A stretch of 64,000 nt of DNA, taken from the NCBI GenBank assembly GCA_964482085.1, contig CAYZVS010000005.1, positions 1-64,000 on the forward strand, read 5' to 3'. The position numbers and the translations under genes are program-made. The DNA comes from CAIXDN01 sp964482085. GTDB lineage: Bacteria; Patescibacteriota; Patescibacteriia; 2-12-FULL-60-25. The notes under the pieces were generated by a model. The model did no database searches, was not told where the DNA came from, and saw nothing but the letters and a program-made list of their open reading frames with translations. This document shows, in pieces, positions 59,266 to 64,000 of the stretch (its first letter is position 1; every line of letters starts with the position of its first letter).

Positions 59266-59271
59266 AGAATA

Positions 59272-59310
59272 GACCCCGATTCGTTTCTCGAGTCGGGGTC
59301 TTCTCGTTTT
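59272..59310 (+). terminator. Intrinsic terminator
   Basis: GACCCCGA / TCGGGGTC with an inner TTCG/CTCGAG loop region, then TTCTCGTTTT. Confidence 0.88.
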
Positions 59311-59345
59311 ACATAAAAGATCGTAAGGTCGATTTGGAGGTTGTT

Positions 59346-59810
59346 ATGCGACACGACCTGCGCCCCGGCGACCGGCTGTTTACGGTTTCTGCATTCCTCA
59401 TCACCAAGGACGAGCCGCGTCCTCGAGCCCTGCTCATCAATCACCCCAAGCTTGGCAAATGGCTGCAGCCCGGTGGACACGTCGAGCGGGGTCAAGACCC
59501 GATCATGGCGCTCATCGAGGAGTGTGAGGTCGAGGTCGGCATCGACATCGAGTCGTATCTCCGTCCACTCGCAAACTTTGGCAATGTCGACGTGCTACCG
59601 CTCCCGGTACATCTGACATCGATCCTGATTCCCGCGGGCAAGCCTAACCCGGGTGACCCGGAACACTACATGATCGACTTGGCCTATCTGATCCGCCTAC
59701 CGCATCAACCGGTAAAGGAGGGAATCGAGGCCGTTTGGGTGGATAAGATCCACCTTGCACTTTATGACATGCCGGCGGATGTCCGGTTCTTTCTCAAGCA
59801 TCATCTCTAG
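59346..59810 (+). CDS. Nudix-fold protein with degenerate catalytic box
   Basis: 154 residues, ATG at 59346 with GGAGG 5 bases upstream. The Nudix fold is clear: FTVSAFLITKDEPRPRALLI, then HPKLGKWLQPGGHVERGQDP, then VEAVWVDKIHL-type IEAVWVDKIHLALYDMPADV. But the box reads GGHVERGQDPIMALIEECEV then EVGI, where GGHVEPGE-x7-REUxEExGU is expected: first Glu is Gln, Arg is Glu, and one Glu of the pair is Val. Metal-dependent hydrolysis is therefore doubtful; a binding role is possible. No strong promoter found; TTTACA at 59308 with GATTTG is the best. Confidence 0.8.
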   Translation: MRHDLRPGDRLFTVSAFLITKDEPRPRALLINHPKLGKWLQPGGHVERGQDPIMALIEECEVEVGIDIESYLRPLANFGNVDVLPLPVHLTSILIPAGKPNPGDPEHYMIDLAYLIRLPHQPVKEGIEAVWVDKIHLALYDMPADVRFFLKHHL

Positions 59811-59819
59811 ATCTGGAAT

Positions 59820-59852
59820 GCCGCCCTTGACGCAAAGTCGAGGGCGGCTTAA
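59820..59852 (+). terminator. Intrinsic terminator overlapping the hrcA promoter
   Basis: GCCGCCCT / AGGGCGGC, then TTAAATT. The hrcA -35 box is in its loop. Confidence 0.82.
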
Positions 59853-59855
59853 ATT
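59827..59855 (+). promoter_or_regulatory. Promoter of hrcA-grpE-dnaK
   Basis: TTGACG (59827-59832), spacer 17, TAAATT (59850-59855), expected start near 59862. Confidence 0.65.
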
Positions 59856-59880
59856 AGCAGTTAGAGAGTTTGACTGCTAA
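59854..59880 (+). promoter_or_regulatory. CIRCE-like HrcA operator
   Basis: TTAGCAGTT-N9-GACTGCTAA, an inverted repeat with 8 of 9 bases matching, in the CIRCE layout (TTAGCACTC-N9-GAGTGCTAA). Arms differ from the consensus mainly at positions 7 to 9. It overlaps the -10 box and the transcription start and ends 4 bases before the hrcA ATG, where HrcA binding would block transcription. Confidence 0.88.
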
Positions 59881-59884
59881 ATTC

Positions 59885-60559
59885 ATGGACCCACGTCTCC
59901 AACAACTATTACGCCTTGTTTTACAGGAATACGTCGCCTCGGCAGAGCCAGTTGGCTCGCAGTACTTGGTCGAGCGCTACACCCTGGAAATCAGCCCGGC
60001 GACGGTCCGCAATTGGTTTGCGGAACTGGATGAACTCGGCTTTCTGGAGCAGCCGCACACAAGCGGTGGTCGCATCCCAACACAAGCCGCCTTCAAACAG
60101 CATGTCGATGAGATGTTGCCTAAGCCAGCACCCAAACGCTCACGCGATCGACTCGAGGCAGCAGTAAAAGCAGGTGAGGAGCACAAACTCCGTGCGGTCG
60201 CACGCGAGCTTGCCTCGCTCACGGGTCTCGCAACAATCGTTGCCGCTGATGGAGCGGACACCTACTTCACCGGACTCTCACAACTGCTCGCGCAACCGGA
60301 ATTTCACAACTGGCAAAACGCCATTCATCTGACAGGCTTGCTTGAGCATTTAGATGAAACACTCGCTGGATTAAAACGCATCTCATTCGACGAGCCTTTG
60401 GTTCTGCTCGGTGAGGACTGTCCCTTTGGTCCGGCTTGCGCGGCTATCGTCGCGAAAGGCCCAAATAAAACGCTCATCGGCATTCTTGGTCCGGTACGTA
60501 TGGACTATCAACAAGCTATGTCCCATCTTGTATCCGCTCTCGAAGTCTTAAACTCATAA
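59885..60559 (+). CDS. hrcA: Heat-inducible transcription repressor HrcA (short form)
   Basis: 224 residues (HrcA is often 340). Winged helix: MDPRLQQLLRLVLQEYVASA, PVGSQYLVERYTLEISPATV, RNWFAELDELGFLEQPHTSG and GRIPTQAAFKQHVDEML match the family well; VRNxxAxLExxGxLxxPHTSAGRIPT is the usual form. The central GAF-like domain is shortened, the C-terminal IGPxRMxY motif is kept as LIGILGPVRMDYQQAM. HrcA binds CIRCE and is released on heat stress through GroEL. Start at 59885 lies right after the operator. Confidence 0.94.
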   Translation: MDPRLQQLLRLVLQEYVASAEPVGSQYLVERYTLEISPATVRNWFAELDELGFLEQPHTSGGRIPTQAAFKQHVDEMLPKPAPKRSRDRLEAAVKAGEEHKLRAVARELASLTGLATIVAADGADTYFTGLSQLLAQPEFHNWQNAIHLTGLLEHLDETLAGLKRISFDEPLVLLGEDCPFGPACAAIVAKGPNKTLIGILGPVRMDYQQAMSHLVSALEVLNS

Positions 60560-60563
60560 AACT

Positions 60564-61082
60564 ATGGAAGAACAAAATAAACAGGACCTTGAACCCGAGA
60601 TTGCTTCGTCGCAGACTCCTCGCAATGACAACTGTGTGAACTGTGATGAATATCTCTCCGGTTGGAAACGAGCCCAAGCGGATTATCAGAATCTGAAAAA
60701 AGAATCAGAACGAGAAAAATCGGAATTCGCTAAGTTTGCTAACGAGCGACTCCTTACGGAACTTCTGCCCGCCATCGACCAATATAATCTCGCGCTAACA
60801 TTCATTCCGGATACACAGGGTTTGCCGGAAGACGAGAAAAAGAAATGGGACAACTGGCTGATCGGCATCAAGGCTGTAAAAGGTCTCTGGGATCAAGCGG
60901 CGCAAAGCGTCGGACTCACACGTATCCCCGTCGACATCGACTTTGATCCAAATATTCACGACGCCGCCGGCACGGAAACGGTTGAAGGAAAAGAACCCGG
61001 TTCAATCGTACGCGTTGTTCAAGAGGGTTGGTCACTTCATGGAAAAGTTCTTCGCCCCGCTCGAGTCATCATCACTGCTTAA
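60564..61082 (+). CDS. grpE: Nucleotide-exchange factor GrpE
   Basis: 172 residues: long N-terminal coiled coil (YLSGWKRAQADYQNLKKESE, EKSEFAKFANERLLTELLPA) and the C-terminal beta domain (VDIDFDPNIHDAAGTETVEG, GSIVRVVQEGWSLHGKVLRP). It opens the DnaK nucleotide pocket to release ADP. 4 bases after hrcA. Confidence 0.97.
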   Translation: MEEQNKQDLEPEIASSQTPRNDNCVNCDEYLSGWKRAQADYQNLKKESEREKSEFAKFANERLLTELLPAIDQYNLALTFIPDTQGLPEDEKKKWDNWLIGIKAVKGLWDQAAQSVGLTRIPVDIDFDPNIHDAAGTETVEGKEPGSIVRVVQEGWSLHGKVLRPARVIITA

Positions 61083-61094
61083 TATCTCAAAACT

Positions 61095-63008
61095 ATGTCT
61101 AAAATTCTTGGAATCGATCTTGGTACCACTAACTCCTGCTTTGCTGTTGTAGAAGGTGGTCAGCCAAAAGTATTGGAAAACGCTGAAGGCGCACGCACCA
61201 CGCCTTCCGTTGTTGCGGTTACAAAAACGGGTGAACTACTTGCCGGACAAATTGCCAAACGCCAAGGCGTCGTGAATCCGGAGAACACCTTGTTCTCGGT
61301 AAAGCGTCTTATTGGTCGCCGCGCTTCCGATGAAGAGGTTCAGCGCGACATGAAATGGTTGCCCTACAAAGTTGTCGCAAGTGGCGATGCGGTCCGCGTT
61401 GTCATGGGCGGTAAGGAATACTCTCCAGAAGAAATCTCTGCCATGGTTTTGCAAAAGATTAAAGCGGATGCAGAGGCAAAGATCGGCGAGAAAATCACGG
61501 AAGCTGTTATCACGGTTCCTGCTTACTTTGACGACTCACAGCGCCAAGCAACAAAGACCGCCGGTGAAATCGCCGGTTTGAATGTTCGTCGTGTGATCAA
61601 CGAGCCAACAGCCGCAGCTTTGGCCTACGGTTTTGATCGTAAGAAGGATGAAAAGATCGTCGTCTACGACTTGGGTGGTGGAACCTTTGACGTCTCCGTT
61701 CTTGAAGTCGCTTATGACGCCGCAACATCGCAGAACACCATTGAAGTACGCGCGACAAACGGCGATACCCATCTTGGCGGTGACGACTTTGATCAATTAA
61801 TCATTGGTTGGATTGTCGATGAATTCAAGAAAGCAGAAGGTGTCGATTTGTCCAAGGACAAGCTCGCGCTTCAGCGCATCAAGGACGCCGCAGAAAAAGC
61901 CAAAATCGAGCTTTCAAGTGCGATGGAAACAGAAGTGAACCAGCCATTCATCACAAGCGATGCCAGCGGTCCTAAGCATCTTCTCTTAAAGCTCACGCGT
62001 TCCAAGCTTGAGCAACTCGTTGGCGATCTCGTTGAGAAATCCCTCGAGCCATGCAAAAAGGCTCTCGCTGACGCCAAACTTTCCACTTCTGATATTCAAG
62101 AAGTGATTCTCGTAGGAGGTATGACGCGCATGCCGCTGGTTATTTCTGCCGTAGAAAAATTCTTTGGCAAAAAGCCTAACGCAACCGTGAATCCAGATGA
62201 AGTTGTCGCAATCGGCGCAGCCATTCAGGCTGGAAACTTGCAGGGCGATATCAAGGGCGAGCTTTTGCTCCTCGATGTCACGCCACTTTCTCTTGGTATT
62301 GAAACGATGGGTTCCGTCATGACCAAAGTGATCGACCGCAACACCACAATTCCAACCAGCAAATCACAAACCTTCTCCACCGCCGCTGACAGCCAGCCGT
62401 CGGTTGAAGTTCATGTCCTCCAAGGTGAGCGTGACATGGCTGCCGACAACCGTTCACTCGGCCGCTTCACCCTTTCCGGAATCCCTCCAGCTCCACGCGG
62501 TGTTCCACAAATTGAAGTGACATTCGACATCGATGCCAACGGCATCTTGAGCGTAAAAGCCAAGGACAAAGCCTCTGGCAAAGAACAGCAAATCACCATC
62601 ACCGCCTCGACCAACTTGTCCAAAGAAGAAATCGAGCGCATGAAAAAGGAAGCCGAGGCCAATGCCGAGACTGACAAAAAGCGCCGCGAAGCCATCGAGG
62701 TACGCAACATGGCTGATACCATGGTGTACACCACGGAAAAAATGCTGAAAGAAAACGCCGAGAAAATAAAGGCGGAAGACAAAGCGATGGTCGACGTCAA
62801 ACTCGAGGCTCTCAAAGCTTTAAAGGATAGTGAAGACATCGAAGCTATCAAAAAAGCCGCTGATGAACTTGCAACCGAAGCCCAAAAAGTTGGCGCCGCT
62901 CTCTACCAGACTCGCCCAGAAACAGAAGCCCCTCCTGCTCAACCAGCAGAAGAAGCTAAAGAAGAGCCAAAAGCTGACGAGGAAAAACCAGAAGAACCTA
63001 AAGCTTAA
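61095..63008 (+). CDS. dnaK: Molecular chaperone DnaK (Hsp70)
   Basis: 637 residues, full length. MSKILGIDLGTTNSCFAVVE, VYDLGGGTFDVSVLEVAYD and VILVGGMTRMPLVISAVEKF are the three Hsp70 signatures; the linker LLLLDVTPLSLGIETMGSVM leads into the substrate-binding domain and a helical lid ending in a Pro/Glu/Ala/Lys tail (EEAKEEPKADEEKPEEPKA) in place of the usual EEVKD-like end. 12 bases after grpE. Confidence 0.98.
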   Translation: MSKILGIDLGTTNSCFAVVEGGQPKVLENAEGARTTPSVVAVTKTGELLAGQIAKRQGVVNPENTLFSVKRLIGRRASDEEVQRDMKWLPYKVVASGDAVRVVMGGKEYSPEEISAMVLQKIKADAEAKIGEKITEAVITVPAYFDDSQRQATKTAGEIAGLNVRRVINEPTAAALAYGFDRKKDEKIVVYDLGGGTFDVSVLEVAYDAATSQNTIEVRATNGDTHLGGDDFDQLIIGWIVDEFKKAEGVDLSKDKLALQRIKDAAEKAKIELSSAMETEVNQPFITSDASGPKHLLLKLTRSKLEQLVGDLVEKSLEPCKKALADAKLSTSDIQEVILVGGMTRMPLVISAVEKFFGKKPNATVNPDEVVAIGAAIQAGNLQGDIKGELLLLDVTPLSLGIETMGSVMTKVIDRNTTIPTSKSQTFSTAADSQPSVEVHVLQGERDMAADNRSLGRFTLSGIPPAPRGVPQIEVTFDIDANGILSVKAKDKASGKEQQITITASTNLSKEEIERMKKEAEANAETDKKRREAIEVRNMADTMVYTTEKMLKENAEKIKAEDKAMVDVKLEALKALKDSEDIEAIKKAADELATEAQKVGAALYQTRPETEAPPAQPAEEAKEEPKADEEKPEEPKA

Positions 63009-63009
63009 T

Positions 63010-63036
63010 GTCATTCCCGCGTAGGCGGGAAACCAG
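63010..63036. repeat. Half copy of the palindromic repeat
   Basis: GTCATTCCCGCGTAGGCGGG then AAACCAG, left hairpin only, starting at the dnaK stop codon. Confidence 0.75.
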
Positions 63037-63049
63037 TCCAAATAAAAAT

Positions 63050-63313
63050 ATGTCCCAGCCACAACAACCCATGCAGGTAAACGCCATGCCAAAAGACCTG
63101 AAAGGCAACTATGCCAACATCGTCTCCGTCACAAGCCAGGAACGCGATGTCGTTATCGACTTCCTCGCTCACACCCGCATGGGCGACCAACAGCAAGCAC
63201 AATTGGTCTCACGTATCTTCTTGAACCACTTCACCGCCAAAGAACTTGTTGAGGTGATTCAAAAGACATTGGTTGAATGGGAAAAACTGCGTTACGAGAA
63301 CGTGAAGAAATAA
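63050..63313 (+). CDS. DUF3467 protein
   Basis: 87 residues from the ATG at 63050. GNYANIVSVTSQERDVVIDF followed by SRIFLNHFTAKELVEVIQKT is the DUF3467 pattern (small, often with a paired Phe and RI-LNP region). Function unknown; widespread in bacteria and archaea. Placed between dnaK and dnaJ in this genome, flanked on both sides by the palindromic repeat, so it may be an insertion into the heat-shock operon or a chaperone-linked gene. Confidence 0.85.
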   Translation: MSQPQQPMQVNAMPKDLKGNYANIVSVTSQERDVVIDFLAHTRMGDQQQAQLVSRIFLNHFTAKELVEVIQKTLVEWEKLRYENVKK

Positions 63314-63317
63314 CTGA

Positions 63318-63407
63318 GTCATTCCCGCGTAGGCGGGAATCCAGCTGAGTGAATTGAATCAATGTTCGGATCATCTGGTCCTGGATACCCGTCTTCACGG
63401 GTATGAC
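63318..63407. repeat. 90-base double-hairpin dispersed repeat, second copy
   Basis: GTCATTCCCGCGTAGGCGGG to CACGGGTATGAC, exactly as long as the copy at 42607. Differences in the stems are paired: C-G to T-A in the first hairpin, T-A to A-T in the second. Lies between the DUF3467 gene and dnaJ. Confidence 0.85.
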
Positions 63408-63417
63408 AAGCAAGTAC

Positions 63418-64000
63418 ATGGCAAAAGATTATTATCAAATACTAGGAGTTTCGAAGAGTGCAACCGACGACGAAATCAAAAAGTCATTTCGTCGTCTTGC
63501 GCATGAACATCACCCCGACAAAGGCGGTGACGCTACGAAATTTAAAGACATTAACGAGGCCTATCAAATCCTCTCCGATAAACAAAAGCGCCAAACCTAC
63601 GATCAATACGGCTCTGCCGCTTTTGAACAAGGCGGTGCTGGAGGCCCTGGTGGTTTTGGAGGCTTCGGTGGTGGTGCCGGTGGTTTTGATTTCAATTTTG
63701 GAGGCCAAGACTTTGGTGATTTAAATGACGTCCTCGGTGAGATGTTCGGCTTTGGCGGCGGTTCATCGCGTCGCGAGAAGCGCGGTCAAAACATCGAGAT
63801 GGACGTGGAGCTTTCCTTCCGTGAAGCCATCTTTGGTATCGATAAAACTCTCAAGCTCTATCGCCAGCTTTCCTGTCAGCACTGCAAAGGCGATGGGGCA
63901 GAACCCGGAACCAAAGTAAACGAGTGTAAAATCTGTAAAGGTTCAGGACGCGTACAACAAATGCAGCGCACGATGTTTGGTTCCATCCAAAGCACGGTCG
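63418..64000 (+). CDS. dnaJ: Molecular chaperone DnaJ (Hsp40), 3' part beyond window
   Basis: 194 residues visible. J domain MAKDYYQILGVSKSATDDEI, FRRLAHEHHPDKGGDATKFK with the HPD motif, then a Gly/Phe-rich region (GGPGGFGGFGGGAGGFDFNF), then the start of the zinc-binding region (CQHCKGDGAEPGTK, CKICKGSGRVQQ, two CxxCxGxG motifs). Stimulates DnaK ATPase. The window ends inside the zinc domain, so completeness is not known. ATG at 63418, 10 bases after the repeat. Confidence 0.97.
   Translation, partial: MAKDYYQILGVSKSATDDEIKKSFRRLAHEHHPDKGGDATKFKDINEAYQILSDKQKRQTYDQYGSAAFEQGGAGGPGGFGGFGGGAGGFDFNFGGQDFGDLNDVLGEMFGFGGGSSRREKRGQNIEMDVELSFREAIFGIDKTLKLYRQLSCQHCKGDGAEPGTKVNECKICKGSGRVQQMQRTMFGSIQSTV

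Overview
The window looks like a scaffold from a metagenome-assembled genome of a Patescibacteria (CPR) bacterium, probably of the Parcubacteria/Uhrbacteria kind; the phylum call is inference. Reasons: tightly packed housekeeping genes with short or overlapping junctions, many starts that sit 5-15 bases after a -10 box with no Shine-Dalgarno sequence, a large share of membrane and secreted proteins, and families common in these genomes (DUF4012, DUF3467, TrmB-like regulator, MltG, short TsaB, shortened HrcA). A 10-base run of N at 4993-5002 marks a scaffold join. The standard genetic code fits every gene.

Layout. 1-2111: GC-rich left edge with a partial gene of unknown function, an excisionase-like helix-turn-helix protein and a tyrosine integrase that ends against the 3' end of a tRNA-Pro gene (2119-2191), as expected for one end of an integrated element. 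2261-5834: secreted FecR-domain protein and, convergent, a membrane FHA protein. 5850-9671: gpmI, nth, a PAP2 phosphatase and mltG. 9691-10322: an isolated small gene with its own promoter and terminator. 10365-20716: UvrD-type helicase, a degenerate S-adenosylmethionine-synthetase-like protein, cyclophilin lipoprotein, C39-like peptidase, GerMN protein, CapA-like protein, kinase-like protein, xseA, xseB and a small membrane protein. 20719-21970: L10 leader, rplJ and rplL. 21974-25193 (minus): membrane proteins including a PP2C-like/beta-propeller protein. 25221-32276: regulator, tsaB, three GT2 glycosyltransferases, a DUF4012 protein and mreB. 32285-35624: orphan genes and a possible RNA on the minus strand around a GT1 and a TrmB-type regulator. 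35716-40041: two MopE-like repeat lipoproteins. 40068-43938: O-antigen ligase-like protein and two GT4 enzymes. 43935-45420: a decayed SF2 helicase. 45466-55475: GHL15/FG-GAP protein, a membrane protein, queA, an AbrB-type regulator and a MacAB-like exporter with two permeases. 55481-59852: a run of small orphan genes. 59827-end: a CIRCE-like operator and hrcA-grpE-dnaK, a DUF3467 gene and dnaJ (cut by the window end).

The main pattern is that two gene classes are interleaved. The ordinary genes are moderate in GC, packed in operons and often nearly leaderless. A second class, with GC-rich third positions (FHA gene, 9777, 32285, 34859, 35839, 37431, the helicase remnant, and 55529 to 59810), mostly sits in one- or two-gene units, each with a TTGACA-type promoter at 16-18 base spacing, a long leader, a strong Shine-Dalgarno sequence and its own hairpin terminator. 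Most products of this class match no family I know. They resemble phage 'moron' genes or cassettes dropped between native operons, and are the best candidate for something undescribed here.
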